A stretch of 64,000 bases of DNA, from the NCBI GenBank assembly GCA_963921935.1, contig OY998176.1, positions 51,175,813 through 51,239,812 on the forward strand, given 5' to 3'. A model generated the notes under the pieces. It made no database searches, was not told the origin of the DNA, and saw only the letters and a program-made list of their open reading frames with translations. The stretch comes from Galeruca laticollis. Taxonomy: Eukaryota > Arthropoda > Insecta > Coleoptera > Chrysomelidae. Each line of letters starts with the position of its first letter. Position 1 is the stretch's first letter. Below are positions 18,830 to 30,260 of the stretch, in pieces. Position numbers and translations under genes: made by a program.

Positions 18830-19545
18830 AACATTATAAAAATGTTTTCATTATATTGTGTTATTGTTTAGAAATAGTTAGTTTCATTTAAAAATTAACA
18901 GGAGTAGATTCCACACTGTAAGGGCCGAAGCAGTAAGTTTCGGATATAATTACATATTGTTAAATTTGTTGGAAACAACCTCCAACATATCTATTTGTTA
19001 TTTTTATAATTTATGTTGACAATTTTTCGCTTAAAAATATATGTCAGTCAATCTGATTGACAGTTGGTGACAGCTTGTAGTGATGTGTCAAAAATGGCAA
19101 TGACCTGAAGTAATTTTTAGTAGTGAACAAATGTTCTCATTTTTGGGGCTTCATTCCTTTCAATCATAAAATACCCAAAGCTCTCCCTTAGAAGCATCTT
19201 TCAAAGCTCTGGATTATTTTCATCTTTGTAGTGTGAATAGTTGTGAAACATGTTTGTGTAAATATATGTATATAGAAAATTGGTGAGTCTATTTGCCAGC
19301 AAACCAGAATACGCAGTCCACTCTACATTGCTCACACCGCAGATAATGTATCTTACAACATTTGAGGACATATTATTTCTCACAATAGATGAGGCTTTCA
19401 CTTGATGAAGATCCATACTGAACGACGAAATAAACTAATTTAATTTGTTTAAAACTTCATTTGTTTGAACTAATGTTCAATTTAAACTGATTGACGTGTT
19501 TCACTAACACAGTAGTTTTCTCTCGTTATAATCGGATAATTTGTC
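18830..19545. mobile_element. Insert separating two Jockey pieces; Penelope-like end at its right side
   Basis: The palm (19560-19735) and thumb (18600-18790) of one Jockey-like RT are separated by ~770 nt. The right part (about 19400-19517) matches 30157-30260 in inverted orientation, including the motif ACTACTGTGTTAGTGAAAC. An open block on the minus strand at 19201-19416 follows that motif. The identity of the inserted element is not proven; a Penelope-like end is the best guess. Confidence 0.45.
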
Positions 19546-19559
19546 CAAGCCTTTTTGCA

Positions 19560-19735
19560 ATCGAACTCTGTCATTAGTACATGAAATTGAGAGGTATTTT
19601 CAAATAATCAGCATACATAATAATAAACTTAGTAAAATTGAAGCAGGTAGACATGTTATATATATAAATTAAAAAAGAAAGGACCTGAATGGGACCTCTG
19701 CGGTACTCCTGAAGTGCTTAAGCATTATATTAAAG
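19560..19735 (-). pseudogene. Jockey/CR1-like RT palm fragment
   Basis: Minus reading gives TSGVPQRSHSGPFFFNLYI followed, after small indels, by FIIMYADYLK-like sequence and RVRLQKGLDKLSDY. These are RT motif B (SGVPQGS, here SGVPQRS), the catalytic box (YADD, here YAD-Y, so the second Asp is lost) and the following helix. It has stops and frameshifts, and probably belongs with 18600-18790. Confidence 0.65.
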
Positions 19736-19739
19736 AGCT

Positions 19740-21290
19740 CCTAAAGCTACTTGGGACCTTATTTTTAACATATGAGTCAAACAATATCAACAAATAAGAT
19801 AAGCTTCCATGGATGGATGGTTCATTGATCTCACTGAATATAATTGCTGATTTGAATATGCTTACATACACAAAGGATAAATCTGACTACCGAAGAAATG
19901 AATAAAGGGACAAGAATTATTACCAAATTTCAAAGAAATATACAACTTATCAATAACAAAAAATATCCTATAGTGTTGCCCTAATGGTATACAGATTCTA
20001 TGATTTCGAATTGAGAGAAAACGTTTCTCCATTGTGACAATGAATCAATTAAGAAGAAATCATATTCTCACATTAATAAAAAAGTTAATAAAATAGAGAC
20101 TTAAGTAAACTGAAGCACGCATTCTCCACGTCATTCAAATAATTTGATATCCAACAAAAATTTAAATGGAATGTCTTAATCGCAATTCAAAAAAGTGAAT
20201 TTGAATTGTAATTAACAAAAAATTTCATATTAATGTTATCTTAAAGCGCAATCTGTCGGAATTTGCCGTCTGAAACATGTTTGCATGACAAATTTCAGAA
20301 AGAAATGCTGCATAAATAAAGGTTAATAAAACAAAGCGTGTAGTGGATGAAATGGAAAAATTATAATAATTAAGTGAAAAAAATTGATAACATGAACCTA
20401 CTAATAATTACTAGGCTCTATTTAATTGTGAACTAAAAACTAATCATTCAAATCTATACGGGTAAATAGCTTTGTTAACACTACAACTACCAAGGAAAAA
20501 GTATCATTACAATTAGGTTTCTCAATTTCTACATATGATGAAGTGCATAGAATATTGACAACTTTATTTACTCCACTCAAAATCTGTGAATGATGTTCTT
20601 TGGAATTTAGTATTGGGTTTTTACTGTAAATCACCTAGAAGCAATTTGGTGAGCATATTGTTATTAGGTGGTTCACGGTGTTTGGTTTGGTTTTGATATG
20701 AGCTAGTTATTCATTATAATGAACACGAAATATGGCAAAGGGAAATTTAGGGACACCCTATATAGATATAATTTTCTTGATAATAAAATAAGTCGAATTC
20801 AATTTAATATAAAAACAAAAGTTGACCTACAGCAGAAAAGAATTCAAACAAACAATTTACACAACCGACAAGGTCGATCACAAAACACACGATGGTTTAT
20901 TTATCATAAATATAGACAAATCTTGCAACTTAGTATAAAGAAATTAATTGAAAACTAACTTTCAATTACGAAGCTAAACCTTCAAATACGAAAATAAAAA
21001 ACAACACGAAGGAAATCGAATAACATATCCAAAATCTTCTGAAATAAATAGCAGACAATTTGGTAACAGACACAGTGAGGAAGTTACCCTCATAGAGTGA
21101 TCAGGTACCGTATGGCCAGACACTCCATCATCTTCTATGGCCCGTACGTAAACAAGTGATATTGTGTTCTTGTGATTTGTGATATTCTAATAATAAAACG
21201 TAAGTTTTTCTCTGTCAATATATTTATTTTTTTTTTGAACAAATATCGTATCGACATTAATTTGATTTGTCTGGGTGTCCAAAGATACAT
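19740..21290. other. AT-rich stretch, no recognised gene
   Basis: Only short open frames (for example 20719-20958) without recognisable domains. AATAAAACGTAAGT at ~21191-21204 resembles a 5' splice site but has no partner that I can identify. Confidence 0.4.
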
Positions 21291-21422
21291 TTCCCGGTCA
21301 TATTAAGTGCACTATTGACATTTGAGCCCCTCACCTAACATATTTAGGAAATAGTACGATTTGAAATCGATTTATTAATGCAGGGGAACCCTAAATTTTA
21401 GTCACGGGAATTTAAATATTAT

Positions 21423-22000
21423 ACAGGGATATTCATATGTAAGAAATATCTTATTTATATCATACCCAGGTCAGATTACCTTCAGATTTCGAAAGACTCT
21501 TTACACTAATCCTGATAGTTAGTTTCTGGTTTTATACAGGGATATTCATATGTGAGAAATATCTTATTTATATCCTAACCAGGTCAGATTACCTTCAGAT
21601 CTCGAAAGACTCTTTATACTAATCCTGATAGTTAGTTTATTATGTTATATAGGGATATTCATATGTAAGGAATATTTTATTTATATCATAACCAGGTCAG
21701 ATTACCTTCAGATTTCGAAAGACTTTAAGCACTAATCCTGATAGTTACTTTCTTATATTATACAGGGATATTCATACGCCAGATATCTTTCATTTATGTC
21801 ATAGTCAGGAAAGACTACTTTCAGATTTATGGAAGACATTTTTCCCGAGTCATATTAATTGTAATCATACCTCATACAGGAATAGTCATACGCAAGACAT
21901 CTTTTACTTTCGTCATAATAAGGAGAAACTACTTCCAGATTATAAAAGTCGCCTTTTCCCTAGTTAATTTCTAGTGTATTGTACCGGAACATTCTCCTCC
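21423..22000. repeat. 113-bp tandem repeat (minisatellite-like satellite)
   Basis: Unit starts ACAGGGATATTCATATG at 21423, 21536, 21649 and 21762, then degenerates at 21876 and ~21990. Spacing is 113-114 nt. Each unit contains CAGGTCAGATTACCTTCAGAT and AATCCTGATAGTTA (early units) or CCGAGTCATATTAATTG (late units). Earlier degenerate traces reach back to ~21290 (CCCGGTCATATTAAGTG). No coding. Confidence 0.9.
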
Positions 22001-22254
22001 GATTAACTTTTATTTTGTCCCAATCAGGGCTGAATTTCTGTACTTAATTATTTTGTGTTTATAATATGTATGTACATATTATCCACCCAGTCTGTTTCCT
22101 TTATCAACAACCCCTACCCTCGGACCAGCAGGATTGAACGGGTTGAAGTTGACCGGCCTTAGAACTCAGGCTTGGCACATTGTATGAGCCCAAGAGGCCC
22201 CACGGAGACCGCTCGCGCCAGGAATCCACCTCCACCGAGGTTACCCACAGAGGG

Positions 22255-22520
22255 ATTCCTGGCTCTAAATTGTACCATAAGGCACTGGTGACAGCACGCT
22301 GCAAAATTCAAAGAAATCCAAAGGTTGTCATACACTGGTAACGGAGGGCTGTGAACTCTAAACGACCACAGCGGTTATTACAGTGGGGACCAAATATTCA
22401 TTTTACTGGTTTACATATAAAGGATAAAATTACCGATCATTACACTGAAGACAGAATAAATAGACAATTTATTACAGTGGTGAAAGTTCACATTATTACA
22501 CTGGTGGCAGCGGAGAAGTT
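22255..22520. repeat. Cluster of five TGGTGACAG-like motifs
   Basis: Motifs CACTGGTGACAGC (~22281), CACTGGTAACGG (~22333), CAGTGGGGACC (~22382), CAGTGGTGAAAG (~22477) and CACTGGTGGCAGCGGAG (~22499) occur in ~220 nt, most preceded by ATTA or ATAC. The form ACACTGGTGGCAGCGGAG resembles an LTR-retrotransposon primer site. The cluster may be the leader of a decayed LTR element, but no pol or LTR was found. Confidence 0.35.
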
Positions 22521-22820
22521 GCTTCCGTACCAAAAATTTCATTCGAAGCTTTGTTGATATTTAAAATGGTTTACTCAGAGTTTACTGCAATATCTCTTCT
22601 TAAATAAGCCTTATCTATTGTTGTATGTAAACCAGTTTGTGTTAGGAACTGTTTAATTTGTTTTCTAACTTTTCTGTAAGCTGCACTGGAATTATATTAG
22701 TCTTATTTCAGAATGAAATAGGGCTATTGTAGAGAGTAGCATGACGCGACTTCGGAAAAATTTCAATGCAGTTTTTCGTTTTGGTGTTCCTAGATGTAAA
22801 ATCACCCTCCGTTCAAAAGG

Positions 22821-22852
<32 letters not shown>
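22821..22852. repeat. (TA)n microsatellite
   Basis: About 16 TA units preceding the first copy of the duplicated 70-nt block. Confidence 0.9.
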
Positions 22853-22858
<6 letters not shown>

Positions 22859-22917
22859 TTTTTTTATATAAAGACTGAAAAATGCTATATAGGTGGGGAT
22901 AACGGGGATTTCAGTCA
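22851..22917. repeat. Duplicated block flanking a Penelope fragment, copy 1
   Basis: AAAATTTTTTTTTATATAAAG, then ACTGAAAAATGCTATATAGG and TGGGGATAACGGGGATTTCAG. An essentially identical copy is at 23617-23683, and both are followed by TA arrays. Confidence 0.85.
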
Positions 22918-22937
22918 TATATATATATATATATATT

Positions 22938-22981
<44 letters not shown>
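22916..22981. repeat. (TA)n microsatellite
   Basis: About 30 TA units with two interruptions. Confidence 0.9.
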
Positions 22982-22984
<3 letters not shown>

Positions 22985-23480
22985 TGCCCCAAAAAATATA
23001 TAGGTATGACAACCCAACACCTTGAAAATAGACTCAATGGCCATAAATATAGAAAAAACGCCTCCACTGCACTTCATAAACATGAGAAAAATGAAAAACA
23101 TAAATTTGACTTTAATAATACTAAAATAATAAACCAAGACTCTAATTACAAAAAACTAACAATAAAAGAAATGATACATATAAAAAAGGAGAACAATGTA
23201 GTAAACGATAAACAAGATATCAAAAATCTAAGCCAGATATATTATAATTTATTATAATAATAACATCAACCATTTGACTGTCCCCTGTATACTGTAAATG
23301 AATTGTTTCTGAAGCATGTACTTTCGATTTTATTTGTTTTTGAAATTATTTTATTAACTACCAGTTTTTATCGCCTGTATGTCTACATTCAATTTTAATC
23401 GTTTAAACTTGTTCATTTTATTGTAAAACATCGATATGTGAAGTTTTTGAAAATGCTCCAAATTGAAGGAGCGAAACGTC
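22982..23480 (+). pseudogene. Penelope-like GIY-YIG fragment with hammerhead-like end
   Basis: Plus reading from 22982: CPKKYIGMTTQHLENRLNGH followed by KYRKNASTALHKHEKNEKH. This is the GIY-YIG endonuclease core after the KYIG half (catalytic Arg in RLNGHK) of Penelope-like elements. The frame stays open to 23255. The upstream half and RT are replaced by a TA array. The 3' non-coding part ends with GCTCC...GGAGCGAAACGTC (23455-23480), a hammerhead-like motif. Confidence 0.75.
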
Positions 23481-23576
23481 AAATTAAAACATAAACTGAT
23501 ACTGTGTTTACTATTAACCTGATGCCCACGAAAAATGAAAAAAAATTTATATATAAAGGTTAAAGAAAATCAAATA

Positions 23577-23580
<4 letters not shown>

Positions 23581-23619
<39 letters not shown>
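23581..23619. repeat. (TA)n microsatellite
   Basis: About 19 TA units. Confidence 0.9.
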
Positions 23620-24592
<973 letters not shown>

Positions 24593-24599
24593 TTTAATG

Positions 24600-25320
24600 T
24601 TCTATTCATACTTTCAAGTCTTTCACAGATTTCACCGTATATTCAGAAATGATATTACCTATTACCACAATGTCAGCTTTTGTAACGACAATAACTACGT
24701 CAGTGGGTTTTCCCGCGATAACCAACAATAATCAAAATGATGTAATTATCAAAAAAAGAACTAATTTAACAGTTTAATAGCCGAAAAAAATCAACCTGGG
24801 TTTGGGATAAACAATGATTTATGATATTCAGTTATGAAATAAACTAAACACTGAAATAGTTTAGGTTAAAACATTTTCTGCAATAATGGAGTATAAACTA
24901 AGAGCTCAAATTCAAGAATCGGCTACATCTACCAAACAAAGTTATATCACATTTTACTAACTTGTCATTAATAAAGTTGATCTCCTCCATCACTATGTTT
25001 TATAATTTGTAGAACATTGGCACTTCACTTCCCAGTACAACTTTCATTACCACAACACTTGTTGACATGTGTTCATCGGAAATAACCTATAAATGGTTAA
25101 ATGGATGCTCCTTCTTTTATATCTTTTGTTTGACGTGTTCTGAGTTCTTAAGCCGTTCATGCCCAAAAATATATTTAGTTTGTACTTCACAAGTATTTTT
25201 ATAAATTCAAAGCAAAATAAAATACAAATAAGTCGACACTGTTTCGTGTTTATAGATTTCTCCATTCTGGGTTTGCAGAATTTTGTTCAATACGAGTTGG
25301 TAAGGATAAACGCCGGATCG
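24600..25320. other. AT-rich stretch without recognised features
   Basis: No coding or repeat could be supported. Confidence 0.45.
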
Positions 25321-25325
25321 GCTTT

Positions 25326-25603
25326 ATAGTCCAGTAAATGAAGGAGGAAAAAAAGGCAAAGTTAACATTAATGACGCCCTATTTTCATCTTCCGGTTGGA
25401 AGTAGCATTTGGTACCTCATTAAACATGAGACAAAGTTTTGCATGAAAACGCGTGCGAGGGCGGAGAAAATGGCCCCAAAAGACCAGAAAAATAGGTTTT
25501 CAGCCAATATCTCCTAAAATATGGCAGCTAGAGATTTTCGGTTCAGATAAAAATTGGAGTTCAGTTAATTTTCCACAAAAATGGTCCTCATGATTTTTTT
25601 CGC
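25326..25603. repeat. Left inverted repeat of the PIN/CXC element
   Basis: Begins TAGTCCAGTAAATGAAGG. Its reverse complement matches 29241-29507 almost throughout, including GGCCCCAAAAGACCAGAAAA and GCAAAACTTTGTCTCATG on the opposite strand. Confidence 0.85.
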
Positions 25604-26149
25604 AACATTAATATTTTCTGCAAAAAAAACGGGTTGAAAACCCGGAAATTTTGAGACTTGTGAAATATGCAAGTTTTGTACAAAATTTGAGCTGGGGGGT
25701 GTTGGAAATCCTTTATTTCCAATGTTTTGGATTGTGGAAACCAATTGTAGATGGCGCCACCACATTTTACAGATTGCGAAAATCCTCGGTGCCATAAATG
25801 AGAAACCCTGTAATCAGACATTTTGATGAATATTTGTTTCCGAGGGTCTTGTTTATTAGGAAAACAGGCTATAAGATTAATTACAGCAAGATAGACATCA
25901 CCAGTTGACCTCAATCTAGCAACAATCAGCTTTGCACATGTGGCAAAATACTGAAGTTTATTAGGTTTTTGGTAAGGAAAACTGAAAATGCCTCAAGAGT
26001 GAAGAATATTTACCAATAATACTCAGCACAATTTCTTGCAGATTCTCCGCAAATTTTTGCAAATCTTTTTGCAACCAGACTGATTGAGGTTTTTGGAATA
26101 AAGAGTTATAAACGTTCTTCATGCTTCATTTATTATAGAAAAATATATA

Positions 26150-26174
26150 TTTTTTTATTTATTTATTTATTTAT
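26150..26174. repeat. (TTTA)n microsatellite
   Basis: About six TTTA units inside the PIN/CXC element, downstream of its coding end. Confidence 0.85.
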
Positions 26175-26318
26175 CAACGGGAGAACCCAATATAATGATA
26201 CAAGAATAATATATTATAGACTAAAATATTACATAGAAAATTTTTAACAAAAGTACAAGAGATTCACGGGTTAGTTGTCCGTGAATTGATGGAAAAAGTA
26301 TATAAAAATACATTGCAA

Positions 26319-27320
26319 TTATGACATAAATCTGTCATCATCTGATTCTTGGTCATGAACTTCTTCTGGGTCTGGAGTTCCCTCTAGCTCTACCCCGTCA
26401 ACAACTTCTTCTGAGTCTAGGGTATCCTCTAATTCTACCTCTTGGGATAACATATTATCGCTGTCTTTATAATTCGAACACTGGCGTGACTCACACGAAC
26501 TACAAATAGATGAGCAAGGTAGCCCTGCTTTCTTGCATGAACATGTTCCCTTACATTCTTTCTTACATTGACAAAATATCATCTTTAAGATTCCCGGAAG
26601 TGCTGGCTCTTTAATGGTTTGGACCTAAACGAGTATCTCCTCTGCACGTTTCCATCCCCATTTTTCTGGTGAAAGTTCGTTTCCGAGCCACTGTTGGACT
26701 TGCAAATATACCCGATAAAGGTGCTGCCTTGCAGCTTCGGGTGTGGGGGGCAAGGTTGAAAGTTTGAGCGCAGTTGGGTTTCTGTTTCTGTCTCTGGTGA
26801 ATCGCTTGAGGATCTCGTATCTAATCTTTGTCAGGGTTTGGCCCTCATCATCACTGTACATCGACGCAATGACAGTTTGCCCGTCCTGACATACGGTCTC
26901 GTGGGGAAGATTCTGGTTTTTAAAACTTTCAATGACCGCTTCCAGTTCCTTGTTCTTCGTTACTTTTCCCTCTAATTTGTCGACTATTGACCTTTTCCCT
27001 TTCCTGAAAAAAGCCGAAGTTGTATCGCTTCCCAAAATGGCATGGAGAAATAAAATATTATCTCTAACGAGGGGTCCTGCATCCAAGCTCTTGGAGGAAA
27101 ACATTTGCTGTTGGTTTTTTCGCTTTCCAGGCTTCAAGAAATAAATTGTTTGATCTTTTGGGGTCAGGGCTGTTATCAGGACAAGGATATCAATATCCTC
27201 TGCCCCTACTACAACTGGCAGGCCGTTGACAGCATATTTCCCCAACGCCGTATGTACGATCAACGAGTCTGCATCGTCTACTGCTTGTTTAACCGAAATG
27301 CCATTCTCTTCTCGGGTCAA
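26319..27320 (-). pseudogene. PIN/FEN-like nuclease-like domain with CXC cysteine-rich tail
   Basis: One frame with a single TAG at 26625-26627. Before the stop (231 codons): DDAD at residues 15-18, VVVGAEDIDILVLI at 36-49 and DNILFLHAILGSDTTSAFF at 87-105, an acidic pattern resembling PIN/FEN-type nucleases (GEAD...D-x-D-x-L-V-L...G-x-D). Then TLPPTPEAARQHLYRVY near residues 189-205 and WLGNELSPEKWGW. After the stop the frame continues VQTIKEPALPGILK into CQCKKECKGTCSCKKAGLPC and further cysteines, like tesmin/CXC domains, then an acidic tail to 26319. The nuclease activity is inference. The start used by the longest block is TTG, so the true upstream part is missing or spliced. Confidence 0.6.
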
Positions 27321-27406
27321 ATTCAGGTGAAAATAGCAGTCTCCAGCTCATGCCACTACTAATTTCCAGCTGAAAAGGGCCAGTTTTTTTTCAAATCTTA
27401 GTGTTT

Positions 27407-28102
27407 CTATAAACGCTCACCTGTAATTTTCGTCATATCAGCTAGGCAGTACAAACTTTCGTCAGTTTCCTTAATATAGGCCAGAACTGTGGCTATTTTG
27501 TCCTGAACATATTGCTCCTTAGGACGTCCAGGCTTGTCATAAACTGATGGAGGCCTGAAGAAATTCCGATAACATTTTTTATGGTATCGTGCTTCGGCAC
27601 TTACAAGTTCCACTGTTGAAATTCTATTCAATAGTGTCTTACAGAATTCGTTCTGGATTCGACTTTTGATTTCTGTTATGATCCGTGTATGGTATTGTTC
27701 TTTTTTAATTACAACAAACTCGTCTCCTGGACGTGTTCTCTTCTTGTCATGCTCTTTGGAAGCTGGTAAGCCACAGAACACATAATTGGCCCTGAAATCA
27801 AATCCATCACTCGCGCGCTCTTTTTTCTCCTTGGGGCTGCACAATTTTTCTAATTTTTTAGTCTCGTCAGAGTCAAAATTGTTGCACTGGAAGCTGCCAT
27901 TTCTACCTTTGACAATGTAGCGTCTCCTGCACTGTTTGTGCATTTGCAAAGACGTTTGTTTTTCCAAAAAAATGTGATATGTATCCTTCCTTTCCTTGCT
28001 AATATCAATCAAGTTTTCTAAACCCCGAGTTACGGTGACAGTATCCGCAGAAACGGGTTCCTTAGAAAGGAAACACACTGTTGTGGCAGAGTTGACCTCC
28101 AT
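27407..28102 (-). CDS. N-terminal zinc-motif protein of the PIN/CXC element
   Basis: The methionine at 28102 (MEVNSATTVC) is the likeliest start. The upstream in-frame stretch to 28138 is weaker. Cys/His pairs appear as VCFLS and MHKQCRRRY (~residues 9-60) and again as NYVFCGLPAS with RYHKKCYRNFFRP (~110-185), suggesting two small zinc-binding modules. The open frame ends ITGERL at 27407, but the sequence ATTACAG|GTGAGC at ~27408-27420 (minus) is a good 5' splice site, so it may continue into the PIN-like exon. No function known to me. The family usually carries more sequence between this part and the PIN-like part, so an internal deletion is possible. Confidence 0.55.
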   Translation of the reverse strand: MEVNSATTVCFLSKEPVSADTVTVTRGLENLIDISKERKDTYHIFLEKQTSLQMHKQCRRRYIVKGRNGSFQCNNFDSDETKKLEKLCSPKEKKERASDGFDFRANYVFCGLPASKEHDKKRTRPGDEFVVIKKEQYHTRIITEIKSRIQNEFCKTLLNRISTVELVSAEARYHKKCYRNFFRPPSVYDKPGRPKEQYVQDKIATVLAYIKETDESLYCLADMTKITGERL

Positions 28103-28149
28103 TTTTATATAACAAAAAAGAACAGACCAATATTTCACTTAGAATAGTT

Positions 28150-29240
28150 GCTTGTAAACAAATGTTCTTGAATAAAAATGACATGAACAAATTCTCACCT
28201 TTTGCTCCAATTGAATCTTCACTTTCTATGTTTTTTGGGTTGGTGATAAAAGTTAATTTTAACGAAAAACGTCTATATTTATTCAATATTCTTCACTTTT
28301 ATAACTTTTCTTTCCATAATTGACAATAATATTTATCAAAATAATGACAGAAAACAAACACACTTATGCCTCCAAGCGTGACCACATGGTTTGTAGCAGA
28401 CGACACGAGCGCCACGTAGAGCACACACGCGACGAACGACGGAGGAACGAAAGTAATAAATTATAGCGTGTACATTTAGATATACTGGTTTTTTCCCGGG
28501 GTATCAAAGGTATGACTTATATACATCGATGGAAAGGTGGGAATTCTCCCGTTACACTAGTTAAGGTGTTAAAATGTTAGAAATAAAGAGCAGGGAGAAA
28601 AAAATCACCAAAAAAAGTGCGTTTTTTCCTTGAGCCCGCGTTTTCTAATTTTATTGAAAAATGGACGACTTCGTTAAATAAAGTAATTGCACAATAGAAA
28701 AACAGACCTTCTCACCTTTCAAATGATGTACCATAGAGACCAATCGGATCATGTATAAATTTTTAATTGATGGTTGTTCACAAAATTTCCCCGCGCTTCA
28801 AAAACAGCAAAAACTTGGGATTCAATAAACAACGATTAAATGAAAATTAAAAAAAATTAGGGTATACAAATTCCAGGAATGACAAAGGACCTTATGAGGA
28901 CCCATAATCAAGAAAATTTTGAGTAAATCAATGCAATACAAAAAAAATAGGAACAAATTCCTGGCGAGGTCAAAATTGCCCGGGAGCAGAAAGTTTGACC
29001 CGTGTTCCGATATGGCCACAAGAGTCAAGCGGGACTCAATTCACAGGGTATGATAGCAGCAGACTTCCTCTTTCACGTGAACTTTGAATCATGAGAAAAT
29101 ATGCATTTGTGACAAAGTTATTGAATAATTTGTTCCCTCGCTTATGTGTAAATACACGGACTGTGCTCTCCGGCATACAACACAGAAGATTATTATTCGA
29201 GGTGCGCTTGGTACCGTTTTTCTCGAAACCGGTCAAATTT
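28150..29240. other. Non-coding part of the PIN/CXC element upstream of its genes
   Basis: No domain was recognised. A GC-richer patch at 28380-28440 may hold promoter or 5' UTR sequence for the minus-strand genes. Confidence 0.35.
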
Positions 29241-29507
29241 TCGAGAAAAATCATAAGGACCATGTTTGTTGAAAATTAACGGAACTTCAATTTTTATCTG
29301 AACCGAAAATCTCTAACTGCCATATTTTTGGAGATATTGGCTGAAAACTTATTTTTCTGGTCTTTTGGGGCCATTTTCTTCGCCCTCGCACGCGTTTTCA
29401 TGCAAAACTTTGTCTCATGTTTAATGAGGTACCAAATGCTACTTCCAACCAGAAGATGAAAATAGGGCGTCATTAATGTTAACTTTTTCCTTTTATTCAC
29501 TGGACTA
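29241..29507. repeat. Right inverted repeat of the PIN/CXC element
   Basis: Inverted partner of 25326-25603; ends ATTCACTGGACTAT. Confidence 0.85.
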
Positions 29508-30156
29508 TTACTGGTCCAGCAGTAGATAGGTCATTATCGGCCCATTTGCAACAGTCCGACGATAGGCCATGACTAAATATTGTTTGGTATGGAGTAGTAA
29601 CGTCTGGACGTTACTGGCCCAATACAGAGTGACGCCGGCTTCTCAGAACTTCGACTGCCGCGTGCAGCACATCCCCACCGTAGTGCTGATTTTGAAACTT
29701 AAAGGAAATATTTAGCGGCGCGCTGCAAATTGAAAGTTGGACAGTTTGTTATTTGTTAGATGGTGTTTTGTATATTTGATAAATTGGTAGATTGTTAGAC
29801 TCCGAAAGGGGGCTTTCAATAGGTACAAGCCCATAATTTGTTTTTAGTTAGCCTACAACTAATACTAACCCCACTTTTTAAGACGCTGCAAAGCTGCAAA
29901 CGCATGAAGTTAAAGTTAAATCAACTTCAAGCAGCAGCATCTTGGTGTTGTGGTGAGGGTGAAGGGAAAACAGAATTAACCAATCACAGAAATGCTGCAC
30001 GCTGCAGTCGAAGTTCTATGAAGCCGGAGTAAGTAGAGCCTTTCAATGGTCTGCCATTACATGCATTTTCGCGGTAATCCCGTCATTGGCCCGGACTTTG
30101 GCGCATTGTTTGTTGGGCTGGCTATCAGTATATATTTTTATTCTCAAAACCAGAAA
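29508..30156. other. Unidentified repeat-like DNA
   Basis: Higher GC with repeated TACTGG, ATTGGCCC and ATTATCGGCCCA-like words (29505-29640, 30085-30120) suggests ends of a DNA transposon. GACGCTGCAAAGCTGCAAACG and TTTAGCGGCGCGCTGCAAATTG hint at internal repetition. No protein was seen. Confidence 0.35.
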
Positions 30157-30260
30157 GCTACTGTGTTAGTGAAACGCGTCAACCAGTTTAAATTGAACAT
30201 TAGTTCAAATAAATGAAGTTTTAAACAAATTAAATTGTTTTATTTTCATCGTTCAAAATA
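30157..30260 (+). repeat. Penelope-like end with hammerhead-like motif, inverted copy of 19400-19517
   Basis: GCTACTGTGTTAGTGAAACG CGTC, then TTTAAATTGAACATTAGTTC and AATGAAGTTTTAAACAAATTAAATT, also present at 19.4-19.5 kb on the opposite strand. The stem (GCTA/TAGT) followed by GAAAC-CGTC resembles the second core half of hammerhead ribozymes found in Penelope terminal repeats. Weak by itself. Confidence 0.4.

Larger units (their letters stand above)
25326..29507 (-). mobile_element. ~4.2-kb inverted-repeat element encoding PIN-like/CXC protein
   Basis: Terminal inverted repeats of ~270 nt (25326-25603 and 29241-29507) enclose three minus-strand open blocks: 27407-28138, 26625-27320 and 26319-26582. 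No DDE, RT or integrase motif is visible inside. It looks like a DNA transposon or foldback element whose protein belongs to a family often seen as uncharacterised repeat proteins in insect genomes. Target duplication not resolved: left flank CTTTA, right flank TTAC around ATAGTCC/GGACTAT. Confidence 0.65.

Noticed and set aside
21423..22000. CRISPR-like array from regularly spaced repeats
   Set aside because: The 113-nt units are contiguous tandem repeats without unique spacers, in eukaryotic DNA.
29508..30156. Assignment of the TACTGG/TTGGCCC-rich DNA to a named DNA transposon family
   Set aside because: The words are suggestive, but I found neither matching inverted ends nor a transposase.
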